64,000 nucleotides of DNA from Vigna angularis (Eukaryota > Streptophyta > Magnoliopsida > Fabales > Fabaceae). The stretch spans positions 18,202,498 to 18,266,497 of the forward strand of contig NC_068980.1 in the NCBI RefSeq assembly GCF_016808095.1, written 5' to 3'. This document shows, piece after piece, positions 46,926 to 59,100 of the stretch. Each line of letters begins with the position of its first letter. The first letter of the stretch is position 1. The position numbers and the translations under genes are program-made. The notes below the pieces were generated by a model. It was given only the letters and a program-made list of their open reading frames with translations, was not told the DNA's origin and ran no database searches.

Positions 46926-47788
46926 ACCCCAATCAATTTCTTCTTCCCATTTTTCTCTCTCTCTGATTTATGTGTATTGTGTTAATTGATGGCAACGATG
47001 TTGAGAATAAAAGATATGATGGATGAATTGATTGCTGACAATGGAGGTGAAGAATGAGTGGGAGAGAATAGAAGAGTGTTTGGGGTTGGATAATCAACGA
47101 ATGAGTTATCTAAATCAGAGTAATGGAGGTGGAAAAATGGAGATTGTGCGTTTGACTTTTTGTATTGGAATTGGAAGTATAACTGCATAAAAGGATGAAA
47201 AGATAGCACTGACATAACTTTCTGCTGCGTTGTAGTGAAACAGTGGAGAGAGAATAAAAAGTTAACGCCGTATATGAGTATTTAAGGGAATGGACTTGAT
47301 TGAGACAAATTTTACCAAGTAAGGATGCAATTGACACTTTTTTAAAAGGAAAGATCTAATTGACACAATTCACCAAAACTGGGGACAAAATAAGCTATTA
47401 AGCCTTTTTATTATTGATGCATTTGTCTGTCGATGAAAATAGCACACACTTCCCATTATGGATTTTAAGCAATTTTTATAAAATTCATCAATAAAATCCT
47501 TGGATAATTATATCATAAAATTCATCAATAATATATAATTCTTATTATAAATATATTTTTTTGTCAATTAATTCGTCAATAAAAAAACATCAAATTTCTC
47601 GGCAAGTTTGATGATATTTATTTTATAAATTAAGTGATATTGGTGAAAAGAAAACGAAGAGAAAATGGGGAGAATAAAAGTAGTAGGAGGAGGAGAAGAA
47701 GTGATGTTAGTAACAAAGGTGCATTGGTGACACAACAATGGTTAGTAATGGAGTAACGATGATGACCATAACAACCGTGACAGCCGAT

Positions 47789-47938
47789 AGTGGAGGAGGA
47801 AAATAAAAATGGAGAGGAGGAGGAAGAGGAAGTTAAGAAGAAAGAAGAAAAAGATGAGGTAATGTAGAGGAGGAAAATAAAAATGAAGAGGAGGAGGAAG
47901 AGAAAATTAAGAAAATAGAAGAAAAAGATGAGGTAGCG
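47789..47938. repeat. Purine-rich tandem repeat, two 74-bp units
   Basis: A unit starting near gaggaggaaaataaaaat occurs at 47793 and again at 47867. Both units are almost entirely A and G on the + strand, with 'gaggaggaggaagag' and 'agaagaaaaagatgagg' blocks. No domain is encoded. Confidence 0.85.
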
Positions 47939-49196
47939 TTGAAAGTGGAATTGGAGGCGGCTAACACGATAACGATAGAGACAATAGAGGAGTCATAAAC
48001 AAATGAGAAGAGGAGAAAAAAATAAGAAAAAAAACCTAATTATGAAATTTATAGATGAATTTTATCGATATAAATATTTACTAACAGATTTAAAACCATT
48101 GATAATTATCAATTATTATATATATATATATATTATTAAACATGATAAATATGTAATTATAATTCCACGAGTCCAAATTAAAAACACACGTTATCTAGAT
48201 AAATATTATATACTATTATCATCAAAAGCATTCTATATTTTTATATATAGGAATAACATTATATAATTTTGTGTCATTTTATTATATGTGAATATTTTAA
48301 AGACAGCAGGTGAAGTATTAGGAATTTTGATATGTATGTGTCTTAAACAAATTAATGTGCATATTGAAATTTTAATATAAAATTATTTTTATTAGTATAT
48401 AAAAATTATCTTTTTCTTCTCAGTAAAATTAATGACTGTGGTTATTACTAAACTTTTCGAAGAAAGATAACAGGGAGATGATAATCAATTAGTCACAAAT
48501 AAATTCATATAAGTGAGCAAAACACCATCTTTACCCTATATCCTACTCTACATGTAATACTTCCAAAATCACCTTAAATTACTGTCTTATCTATAAATTT
48601 TTTATCTCATCAAAATTAAACAATATATTAAATGCCATAAATATATCTTTTTGCATTGATTATCAAGAGTAAATTAGTGAGATAATCATCATTAAAATCT
48701 TTATCTCAAACTAATAGGAGAATTTGAAAATAAATAACTAGCGCACAAATAATACTGAAATATAATTTGAGTTTATATTATCTCTTTTGTGATGAGATGT
48801 GATTATATAAAAGTTTATAGTTTTTTTTCTCATGTATAATATAAGATATTAAATCAAATATTTTCTTCCTAACATATTATTATATATATCATGAATCAAT
48901 TTTCTAAACAATTATTATTACAAAAAATATATTAATTATAGTTGATAATATTTGTTAACAATAATAAAAATTCGACGATAATTTAAGTTTGTTTATATTG
49001 ACAAATTACTAACATCTAAAAATTTGTTAACAAAATGTTCACCGTAAATTTCACCAATAAAAAATTCGTAAATAATTATGAATGTAAATATATTTAAACA
49101 AATTGGTTTTATTTGTAAATTAATTTTAACTTATGGAATAATTTATTTTTTCTTAGACTTACAATCTATTGTTAATAAGTGTATTATTAACACTCT
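47939..49196. other. AT-rich intergenic sequence
   Basis: Very AT-rich, with scattered 'attcgtcaataa'-type phrases (see the tentative CACTA call). No gene is visible. Confidence 0.4.
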
Positions 49197-49205
49197 ATTA
49201 TTAAA

Positions 49206-50936
49206 GGTTTAATACCTCTTTTGGTCCCTCGAAAGGGGGCAAATGTTCAATTCGGTCCTACCTTTTTTTAGAAGTTCAATGTGGTCCCAACTTTTGTAAA
49301 AAGTGTGCAATCAAGTCCTTTTTGGAAACATCATTGAGTTTTTAACGGAGCAGCTGACAGGGTGGACTGAAGTTAGCTACGTGGCTGTGTGTGGGTGATA
49401 CGTGGCTGTGAGAGGGTAAATGTGATAATATTACTGAGGTTAAGAAATCAAAAGTTAGGGTTTGAGGAATTGTAGAGAAATTGGTATTTGAGATACGAAT
49501 GGCTTCTTCTGAAGGGTGTTCGTCGTGTTCGAGATACGAATATCCATATATAAAAAATAGGTTTAATTTTATGTCATTCACATCAGCCCCAATTCTATAG
49601 ACGAGTCTCGCAACCAGCTATGGGCAAAATCTGGTTCTCGTGAGTATCAATTTTCTGTCAATTTTACTTTTCTGGGCAAAATCTCTTGCAACTATTTGAT
49701 CTTCTGCCTCCAAAACCTTTGTGCAGTCATCAAACAATGGCGGCAACACCAGCTCAATATCTTCATTTCTCTCCACATCCACCACTACCCCACCAACCTT
49801 CCTTCTCTTCTCTTAAATCAAAATCTCTTCTCTTCAATCAAAATCACTTCTTCCCTTGCAATCAAGTTGTACACTGCTCCCATCCTTGAAATTGAATTCA
49901 GCCACAGACCCGGCTTCCCATCTCTCGGCCACAGAGCCCTCAAATTGTTCCCAGAAAACTCAATCCGACTATTCCCGTTATCAAACTTGTACTTGAGGCG
50001 GATGCTGATTCGGGAGGATTCAGGATCAGAGGAGTCGAAGGAGGGGGAGACGAGGAGGAAGTGGTAGGTGTAGGAGAAGGAGTGGAGAGGGACGCAGTTC
50101 TGGGAGAGGAGGGCGAAGTAGGTGTTGGCGGGGTCGTCAAGGAGGGTAGTGGAGAGGAGGCAGCACATGGCGGAGATGAGGGTGGGGGAGGCGCAGAAGG
50201 TGTGTGTTTGGAGGGGATGAATTTGTTGGCGAAGAGCGGCGAGAGAGTGCGCGTGATGTTGATGGAGGGGTCAGTGTGGATGTAGATGTTGAAGAGGTTG
50301 GATGGGGTGTCGTGGAAGAAAAGGTCCTAGAGGGGGGAGAAGTGGAGATCGGTGTTCATGAGGAAAAGGAAGGCTATTTTGAGATAGGGGTTTTGGATGA
50401 GAGGTGGAAGAATTTGGAGGGGTTGGTGGCGAAGGCGGTGGAGGTGCGGGAATTGGTGAGGGTGATGGCGCGGTTGAAGAGGTTGATGTCATTGAGTTCA
50501 TCGGAGGGGGAGATTGGTAGAGAGTGGGGTTTGGGAGGAAGGATCGAGGAGCGAGGAAGAAGAGGATTGGGAGGGAGAAGGTTAACACAAATGCGGTTGA
50601 GAACATTAAATTTGGGGCAATCCTCAATTGAGGTAAAATGCTCCATTGCAACACTCCTCCTGCCACTATTGGTTAATGCCTCTGGTCTGGAATTGTGAAC
50701 GATCGATTTCCCACACACATTATCACCCTCTCACAGCCACGTATTACCCACACACAGCCACGTAGCTAACTTCAGTCCACCCTGTCAGCTGCTCCGTTAA
50801 AAACTTAACGCCGTTTCCAAAAAGGACTTGATTGCACACTTTTTACAAAAGTTTGGACCACATTGAACTTCTAAAAAAAGGTAGGATCGAATTGAACATT
50901 TCCCCCCTTTCGAGGGACCAAAAGAGGTATTAAACC
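49206..50936. mobile_element. Pack-MULE carrying a Core-2/I-branching glycosyltransferase fragment
   Basis: A 1731-bp element with inverted repeats of about 230 bp (49206-49435 and about 50705-50936), starting GGTTTAATACCTCTTTTGGT. It is flanked by a perfect 9-bp duplication, attattaaa, at 49197-49205 and 50937-50945. The interior is much more GC-rich than its surroundings and contains a captured gene fragment on the minus strand. No transposase is seen. The termini share the TTAATA...TTTTGGTCCC style of the other MULEs in the window. Confidence 0.93.
49950..50665 (-). pseudogene. Captured Core-2/I-branching (GT14-like) glycosyltransferase fragment
   Basis: The minus-strand reading gives, in order, ELNDINLFNRAITLTNS, MNTDLHFSPL, NLFNIYIHTDPSINITR, SPTLISA, LLDDPANTYFALLSQNCVPL and HSFSYTYHFLLVSPSFDS. 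This is the N-terminal half of plant Core-2/I-branching beta-1,6-N-acetylglucosaminyltransferase-family proteins, Golgi type II membrane enzymes whose plant substrates are mostly undefined. It is disabled by a frameshift near 50375, by a TAG after HFSPL where relatives have Trp, and by loss of the C-terminal half. The large + strand open frames opposite are antisense shadows. Confidence 0.82.
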
Positions 50937-50945
50937 ATTATTAAA

Positions 50946-51471
50946 TGTTTAAAACAATTGATGAGAGATACATTCATCTTATATGCTTAAATAATATTTA
51001 ATTTTAATGAATTAATAATTTCATGTAAGTATTTTAATGTAATAAAATATCATAGATACATGAAGCACATAAAGGCAATAAAGGACTAAAGCAGGATGTT
51101 ATAACACATTGCAATCCTTCAAGGGAGGAACACCCAAATTATTTTCGACAAATCCTTCAAGGATAAAGTTTAGATTTTTTTCAAATCTTATTTTAATCCA
51201 TGTTTGATTTGTTTATGCTACATTTTTAAAAACAACAATTAAATAAATGTGACATAAAGTATTTATATTTTTAAAATCGTTGCCTTTGATAATCTTTAAG
51301 TACGCTTATAAATCGTGACCTTTTCTATGCTTGGACAACAATTTTATACTTGTAGACAAAGTATGACTTAGAATAAAGAATATTGTAGTTTGACATCTAA
51401 AATAATGAAAATAAGATATGTTGAATTTTTAATCTCTACAATTTATAGAGTTTTGTTAAAGGTAGGTCTAA
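50946..51471. other. AT-rich intergenic sequence
   Basis: No gene, RNA gene or bounded element is visible. Confidence 0.45.
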
Positions 51472-53901
51472 TGTTAGAACCATTAAATTCAGCTGTGAGT
51501 GAAAGTCAGGTGTAGGTGAAAGGGTTTAGAAAATTCAGAAAGTGGAAGACAGGTGTGTGTAGCTGATTGACCGATCAGTTTTTTACGGTAGTATATAAGT
51601 AAAATTTTCAAACATTGAGCCACTTTTGCATGCACCTTTTCTCTCCAAATTTTTGAGTTTCTCCTCCTTCTCTCTACAATTCTCCTTCTTCTCTCTAAAA
51701 AAAATCCTCACTTTCTCCTTCTAATCATCATCTAGGTTGTGTCTGAGTTCTTCCTTGGTCGCAAAAGTTTCTTTTCTATCAATCTAGTTGCTGTGTGAAG
51801 TGGGTAACTAAACTCATTCGGTCTTTTTAAGTTTAGGTAATTTCTGGTACATGCAAGCACTGTTTAGCTTGCATGTGTTCTTCATCTATCTCTCTCTGAA
51901 CCTGTTTCTGTCTTTGATCCTCTGGTTGGTCCCTTTTCATCGATCTAAATTGTAGTAGGTTGCTTTAGAAGTGGTTGCTCGTTAGTCAAAGTGGTGAAAG
52001 CTCAGGAAGTTCCTAGTTTATTCAAGGTAAGGGAAGCTAGTGATTTAATTATATTTTTCTGTGTTTGGAATTGATGTGTGGAAGCTTGCATGTATGAATA
52101 ATGGTGTGTTCGATTGAATTGTATTCAAATTCTGTGTTTGGACGAGACATGTGAACTGGACTGGGGTTTTCCTGTTGTAGAACGTTCGGTCATTTCTGGT
52201 TGGGAATGAGAGCATGTGAAAATATGAGTGGTGAACAGTGTGTAATAGGTTTAGTGGAATAGGTTTATAATAACTTAGAAATCAAGTTTGGAAGTTTAGA
52301 AATTAAGAAAAATGCCTTGTTTTGGTTTAAGAAGTGTTATTCAGAGTTTTGCTTTGATTGATCGTTCGGTCATGTTACGTACTCAGTCATTTACAGGTGT
52401 TCGGTCTATTAGAGGTATTATCTAAGTATGATTGTTCGGCTAATCACAATTTTTCTGATATTAAACTAGAGTTCGGTTTGAGCTATGAGTGTGCGGTGTA
52501 AGCTCTTCAGGACTGGATTAAGTTCCTAGTAGGCGGTTTCTATAGCGGTCGGTCAATAATAGCATTCGGTCATTTTATTCTGTTCTGTCTTTTACGAAGC
52601 GTTCGGTTCTCTCGGTTGGGTAGTGGGAAAGTGTTTGGTCTCTAACGTTCACATGTTCTCTTTATTATATGAATGAAAATGTAACTGATGAATGATAGAT
52701 TATGTTAAATATGATAATTGTGACCTTTAAATACTGTAGAAGAGAATTCCAAGGCGGAATGTCTCGTGTATGATTATTGAATTGTAAAGTATGAATATGG
52801 ATATGTTAAGCTGGCGTTCATCCTAAAATTCTATGAGTATCATTCTCACATAGAGAGAGGTATTTCATTTGTGAGAATAGTAGGAGGTCCTACCACCTCA
52901 GGGTGCCGAGGTAGGTATTATGGGATTAACCTTGGGTAGTAGCTTGATTGGTGTCAGCTGTTACACTACCACAAGTGCAAGGACGACTATAGCTACATAT
53001 TCATACAATCCGGATAGTCAAGTCATAGCGTTCAGTTTATATATATATATATATATGAATGGTGGTGTTCGGTTGGTATGTAATTAAATGTATCAGTGTG
53101 GATATAATGTATCGTTCGTCTTTGTACGTATTGAACTTGCATGAATTGTATATATGTGTTTATAATTAAATTACATTAGCTTACCCTACTTTCTTGTTTG
53201 TCTTGTTTTGTCCGTCCGGTTATCTTTTCTTTTGCAATGATCATCCTGTGAATGTGAGCAGAAGGTGATGAGTGTTCGGTGGAGCAAGCATTGGAAGGCG
53301 AGGACCCTGTTACTTAAGTTATGACCGCTCGGTTATCAGTGGTGTATAGTTTTAGAATGAACCATTCGGTCAATAGGCTTAACCTATCTTTTCTAAACCG
53401 ATCGGTTTATACAGGGTGTTTGTAACATCCCAAAAATTCAAAATTTAAATATTGTAATAATATGTTTACGGTAACACCCCAAACTCTCACACTTAAATCT
53501 ATACATATGTTTAAGCTCAGATTTAACTGCAAATATAACATTGAATTCTTCTAATTTGTTCTTCCATCTCTTTCTTCATTTGCACGAGATCACGCGACAA
53601 TCCTTCATCTGCTCCCGTATAACGAATTATACGATCATCGCACAGATAAGATTTTCCGGCACAAACAAACAAGTAAGGGTGAGCTAACATACAACACAAC
53701 ATTTATAAAACATGCATAATTACTTTGATATAAACATCATATAAATTTATGTCAGACATCCTCATATACCATCATACTACAATTGTTATTAGACACTCGC
53801 CCCACAATCCCCAATAAACACCACAATACCCAATAAACACTCATCCGGATGATACGTTGATGAGCAATTCAACGGAAGATTTACCACTTGTGATGCCAGT
53901 C

Positions 53902-54031
53902 TTAGTCCCCTCACTATGTCCAAAACCGGCACATAGACCAGGACATCCGACCCTCCATATCATTCACAAGGTTAGTCCCCTCACTATGTCCAAAACCGGC
54001 ACATAGACCAAGACATCCGACCCTCCATATC
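53902..54031. repeat. 70-bp tandem duplication inside the inner LTR
   Basis: The unit starting ttagtcccctcactatgtcc is present at 53902 and again at 53972, with very few differences. Confidence 0.9.
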
Positions 54032-54289
54032 AATATATATACAAATACCATAACATTATTGAATCTATTCACGAGACTCATACCATACTCATATTCCTTA
54101 ACTCATATTATACCATTACTAAATCTCCCCATAATACTGATATCATGAGCAAATGCATAATCCCATATCAACATCATAAAATAAATTCATCATAGTAACT
54201 TTATCATATCTCATGCATTCACATATATCACATTACATCATATATTCCAAACATTTGTACACATAATTCAATTCAACTCAGAATCCAAC

Positions 54290-55460
54290 GCTATTTGTAG
54301 AATACTATTTGAACAAGTACTATTCACCAAACTCTATTGAACGAACGCTACATGACGAACACTACTAGATGAACGCTACTGGACGAACGCTACTGAACAA
54401 CGCTATTCACCAAACACTATAAGACCGAACACTATTTGGACGGACGCTATCTGTCGAACGCTATCTACCGAACGCTATCTAATGAACACTATTTGGTTGA
54501 ATCCTATTTGAACGAACGCTAGGGGATCATGTTCTATTGAGCCGAACGCTAAAAACTCAGAACACCCTATTGACCGAACACTCTTAGAACGAACACTAAG
54601 ACCAAACACTAGACCAAACGCTCAAAACCGAACACCAGATCGAACCCTAGTAGCTTTGACCGAACGTTAAAGACCGAACGTTATCCAGACCCATCGCTAC
54701 AAGATTGAGCACTGCCTATGAACGATCGCTAACTATTAACGATCCTTACTTGAGACAAGCATCATTCAAACCGAGCGCTACCTATGAATGATCACTACCT
54801 GAAACATGCATCATCACGATTGATCACTACTTATTAATCGATCACAACCTCAGAATAAATGTCAAGATCGATCACTCCCCATAAACGATCGTTACCTCAG
54901 AACAACATCATCAAGACCGAACGCTCGCTACTACCTATGGACGTTCGCTACCTGAGAACAAACATCAAGACCGAACGCTCGCTACTACCTATGGACGTTC
55001 GCTATCTGAGAACAAGGAACATCAAGACCGAACGCTCGCTACAACCTATGGACGTTCGTTATGAGTCTTGGTTGAACACATAGAACACATTACCGAACAC
55101 CTAAAGTACTAGTCGAACATATGGAATCCTGGCCGAATGATTTCAACTTAATCGAACAGTATTAGATCAAAAACTGATCGAACGGTACTAAATCAGTTCT
55201 TGATCGATCAACATTAAATCAAATCCTGAGAATCCTAACTTTATCCGAACGCTACAATAACTAAAACACCAAGACCGAACGTTACAGATTTCTTCATGAG
55301 AGTAATTAATTAAGGACAAACGCCTAAAATTACTAATTCACTGTATACAGTTTGGACGAACGTCCAATATATTTCTAACTTTACCTAAGGACGAACGCGA
55401 ACGCTCGTTACCTTAGGACACCAAAACCGAACGCTCGTACTATTTTAGCCAACCATGGTC
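54290..55460. repeat. Dense CCGAACGCTA-type minisatellite in the inner LTR
   Basis: Dozens of variants of 'gaccgaacgct' occur with 10-30-bp spacing. Within it, a unit of about 55-60 bp (centred on 'cgctcgctactacctatgg') is repeated three times at about 54905-55065. The open frame at 54859-55083 (repeated NIKTERSLLPMDVRYLRT) is produced by this repeat. Confidence 0.85.
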
Positions 55461-56181
55461 GAGCAAATTGGACGAACGTCCAATTTTAACTCACCAAAAT
55501 TGGACGGACGCGCGTTCTGCAGAATTCTGCAGAATCGCACCAGATTCTAGAAAAACCCAGAAACCCCATTTTCATCCCCTTCAGTCCAGATTTGCAGCAA
55601 ACACATATTATCTCAACAATCAAGGAAATAAATCCAACTCCCCTTACCTGGTTTTCTCCAAGCACAACCATCCTACAGGCAAGAACTCTGCCCCGATCGG
55701 AACGACGAAAACGTTCGGTTGAAATGAAGCCCTCTACTCCGCGGAGGCCAAGGTAGCATCAGAATTGAATTCCTATGGTTCAAGGTGTTGGAATTCTAGA
55801 GAGAAGCGAGAGAATTTTGGAGATGAAGTTTTAGAGCGAGAAAGAATGGGTTCCTTACTTGTGGGCTGCTCTCCTTGGTGCCAAAAATGCGACCCTCCCT
55901 TTTCTCCCTCCCCCAATAATTGCACTCTAATAATGCAAGAAGTGGGTGTCCCCACCACTAAAAAAAAAATGAGGTCCTTACAGTGTTGTATCACCGTTCG
56001 GTTTATATCTTTAATTTATCAGACTTATGTTGTTCCGTAAAGTTTTTAGTTTTATGGTTATTTTGGATAACTGTACTCTTAAAATAATTTACAAACTCTT
56101 GGTGAACTGATCTATCATATTATTATATGTGATTAATCTATCATATAATATTATGCTATATGTTGGGATGTTAATCTAACA

Positions 56182-59100
56182 TAAGTTTTGTTTTGTAAAT
56201 AGCATATTGTATTTCCTATAAATGTGTGGGAGTTGAATTATAATTTAACATACATAACTTAAACTCACTTATTTAACACATTTTTGAAATTCTTTCAACG
56301 TCTTCTCTAATTCCTTCACATACTTAACATTTTTTTTTAATTTTAAGCAAAACATTATTATCCAATGCCTTTGACAATTCTTAAACTATAAGGTTAAATA
56401 AATGTGTACATACTTTATATGAAAATATTCACCTTTACACAACAAAGCATTTTCCAAATTAAGTCTTTATTTTTTTAAAAAAACAAAATTCACCATGTTA
56501 TCATTAGAAAAAATGTTGTCTAACTTGAGAAAAAAATATCTTTCCTCTTATTGCCATATCATAATCAATACAACGACCCTATATACAAGCGTGAACTATC
56601 TTGTTAACAAAATATAGATAACTTAATTTTTAAAAGATTGATCAACATAAAGAGTCGTTAAAGTCATATAGCCTTAAGTAGTTACAAATGTTACATATGA
56701 AAAGTTCTTGATAATGCATTCTTTAACTTCTTCTTTTCACTTAAATATGCATAATAAATATCAATTGATCATATGTTTCTACTACTTGATTTAAAATTAA
56801 GATTTAACACTTTACTTATATCTTAAACCCTTGTATACTTACCATAGTTAACATTTATAATTTACATAGATGGTGTGATACAAAATAAGAAAATTTAAAA
56901 TTTAAAATAGTTAATATTGTCATAGCTAGTATTCATAAACCAAGAGAGGGGAGAGTGAATTGGTTTTCCAAAAATTTAAATCTTTTTTTTTATCAATTTT
57001 CAAGTATATTGAGATGTTGAAAATTTTTAATTATCAAGAAAAGAGAGATTGAAGAAAGGAGGAAGCATGCCAATTTATATTGGTTCAAATCAATTAGAAT
57101 CTACATCTAGTTTTTTTTTTCTAAACAACCTGAGCTTAGAAGATTTTCACTATATTGAAAGAATTTTCTAAATTACAAATGCACTTTAATAATTATAAAC
57201 ACTAAGACATCAAGAACTTGATGTACTTATCAAGAACCACACTAAAAATGCAATGCTTCACAGAGTTGTTGCAAGACTACCACCTACACAGGGATAACAA
57301 TATAAAAAATTAAAAAATGCATAAAGTAAATGAAATGAGTATACCTGAAAAAAAAACAGATATTACAAGACATTCCTAATGTTAAGCAACCTAATAGAGT
57401 TAAAAGAAACACAACAATGCTTTCTCCATGAACCCAAGAAGGCCTCTATCCCATAATATTAGCTTTTTTTTATATCAAAATTCGTGTTTTCGACCTCCAT
57501 CTCATAATATTAGGTTTTTTATATCAAAATTCGTATTTTCACAATGCGTAAGGAGCTGATTTTAAAGACAAATTTATTCACCGATGATATTAATTGATTA
57601 TGAAATTAACCTAATCAATTAATGTTCTTTAGTTTTGAAATCCTATAAATGTGTTCTGTTTTATTATATTGGTGAGTTAATCAGTTGATACAAAAATTAG
57701 TGACTCGTACATGTTTTGAAATGAATATTTTTCGTATCAAAACTTATCTTAGTTGAAATTAATTTGATTTTATCGCCGTTTTACTTATAACAGTTTTTAG
57801 ACTTAATTTACTTATCTAAACTTAATCGATGGATGTGCATCAGAAACCAAAGACTTGGAGTTTCACAATTTTCCCTTTCAACAAAAAATTGTTTAAATTA
57901 GATAAAATACAATTCTTTTACTTAAAAAATCTTTTTTTTAGTATTATTTTTTTATCCACCTATTATTTTTTATTATTTAGTATTATCATTGTAAGGACAT
58001 GGAAAATGCTAAGTGTAGGAATAAATTAAAGATGTAGAGGTTATGGTTAGATGATGCCTTGATAGAGGCTAATATATAGTGTGATAAACATTGAAAGCAA
58101 TGAATGTTAGGTGCAATTACATTGATGTCGTGTAATTGCAGAAAGTAGACACTAATTAATTACACGAAATAGACTATATGTGTAATTATATAAAGTAGAC
58201 GATGAGTCGTAAATGGTATTTTACAAATGAGGCATCATGTATGGATGTAGTATTAGACATTGTGGTGATGAGTGCATAAGATGTTAAGCTGTCAAGCTAA
58301 GTAGTCTATGCAAGAGTAGGCATAATATAATAAGTGAGTTAGAGAGGATACGATATGTAGATGAGGGATAATTAATTACTATGACATGAAACTTAGTAGT
58401 ATTTTATTATTTTAAACACTGTAACAAAATTGGTAATTAGCTAGGAAAATTAGCGAGACAAATTATTTCTCATTAATATCTTGCTATTTAGTGAAGAAAT
58501 AACGACGAAAAATATTATAGTTAATTAGTTATGATTTGATAAATCTATGTTTTACATCACTATATATCATTAATATGAAATAATTTTTAGCTATGAAATA
58601 ATTTTTAGCTATGAAATAATTTTGTCATTAATATGTAGCTAACAAATGAAACTTATATTCAGTGAGAAAGTAATATCCAAGCTATTCTCTTGCAAATTTA
58701 TATATCACAATTCTATTCAAAAAAAATTCATTTTAAATTATTAAATTTACTTTTGGAGATATATTATTACGTATATAATAAATTAATTTTGTATAATATA
58801 AAAATTGAAATTTAAAAAATAACTTTAATTGTTTTGAATAAAATTTAAATGTTAAATTTAATTTTTTTATGATAATGTATACTAAATATAAGTACTTTTT
58901 ATTTAAAACTAATAATGTTACTATAATTATGAATTAAATATGATTTTTTTTTCTAAACTATCACGCATTTTTTGTTTTTTTCATTTTTTTAACTTTGATC
59001 AATTTTTCTTCCTTTCTTTTTAGTTATATTTTTAACTCTTTTTGACCAATATCTTTTTGAGAACTCAGATACCAATAAATTAGTTGCACATAAAATTCTC

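Larger units (their letters stand above)
45533..47404. mobile_element. Pack-MULE carrying ERF and CCD8 gene fragments
   Basis: A 1872-bp Mutator-like element with long inverted repeats of about 190 bp (45533-45725 and about 47212-47404), starting GGCTTAATAG at both ends. It is flanked by a perfect 9-bp duplication, tttttatta, at 45524-45532 and 47405-47413. The interior contains recognisable exon pieces of two unrelated host genes in the same orientation, and no transposase. This is the definition of a Pack-MULE. Confidence 0.93.
45341..49090. repeat. Possible CACTA-like element hosting a Pack-MULE
   Basis: Around the MULE at 45533-47404 both flanks carry repeated 'ttcgtcgataaaat' and 'ttcatcaataaaa' themes, like the subterminal repeats of plant CACTA elements. 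The left side begins near ctacaacaatttt (45347), which resembles a CACTA terminus. I could not find the matching right terminus or a 3-bp target duplication, so this is tentative. No transposase frame is visible. Confidence 0.3.
53421..55982 (-). mobile_element. Nested 2.56-kb solo LTR-like insertion with 5-bp TSD
   Basis: Begins TGTAACATCCC and ends GGTCCTTACA (TG...CA). It is flanked by a perfect 5-bp duplication, gtgtt, at 53416-53420 and 55983-55987. The outer unit's TTCGGT-rich text continues after it. On the minus strand it shares a stretch with the outer unit: TTAGCTCACCC, CTTGTTTGT, TGATC and a 'GGGAGCAGA'-like run, compared with the + strand at about 53177-53265. The two are therefore diverged relatives in opposite orientation. 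It contains no retroviral-type domains. Confidence 0.85.
51472..56181 (+). mobile_element. LTR-like unit rich in TTCGGT motifs, split by a nested LTR
   Basis: Left part 51472-53420 and right part 55988-56181 join across the inner insertion. The outer ends are TGTTAGA and TCTAACA, a perfect 7-bp inverted repeat with TG...CA termini. A TATA-like gtatataag (about 51591) followed by a CT-rich leader (about 51645-51725) looks like an LTR promoter. The phrase TTCGGT recurs many times between 52180 and 53400. A 5-bp target duplication was not found (tctaa against taagt), so the outer edges are tentative. No protein domains are seen, so it would be a solo LTR of about 2.1 kb. Confidence 0.5.

Noticed and set aside
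50061..50698. Gly/Glu/Val-rich + strand open frames
   Set aside because: Antisense shadows of the glycosyltransferase fragment.
54859..55083. Repeat protein with NIKTERSLLPMDVRYLRT units
   Set aside because: Encoded by a tandem DNA repeat in an LTR, with no start context or conservation evidence.
54290..55460. CRISPR-like regular short repeats
   Set aside because: Spacers are not uniform, the repeat is degenerate and the genome is a plant's.
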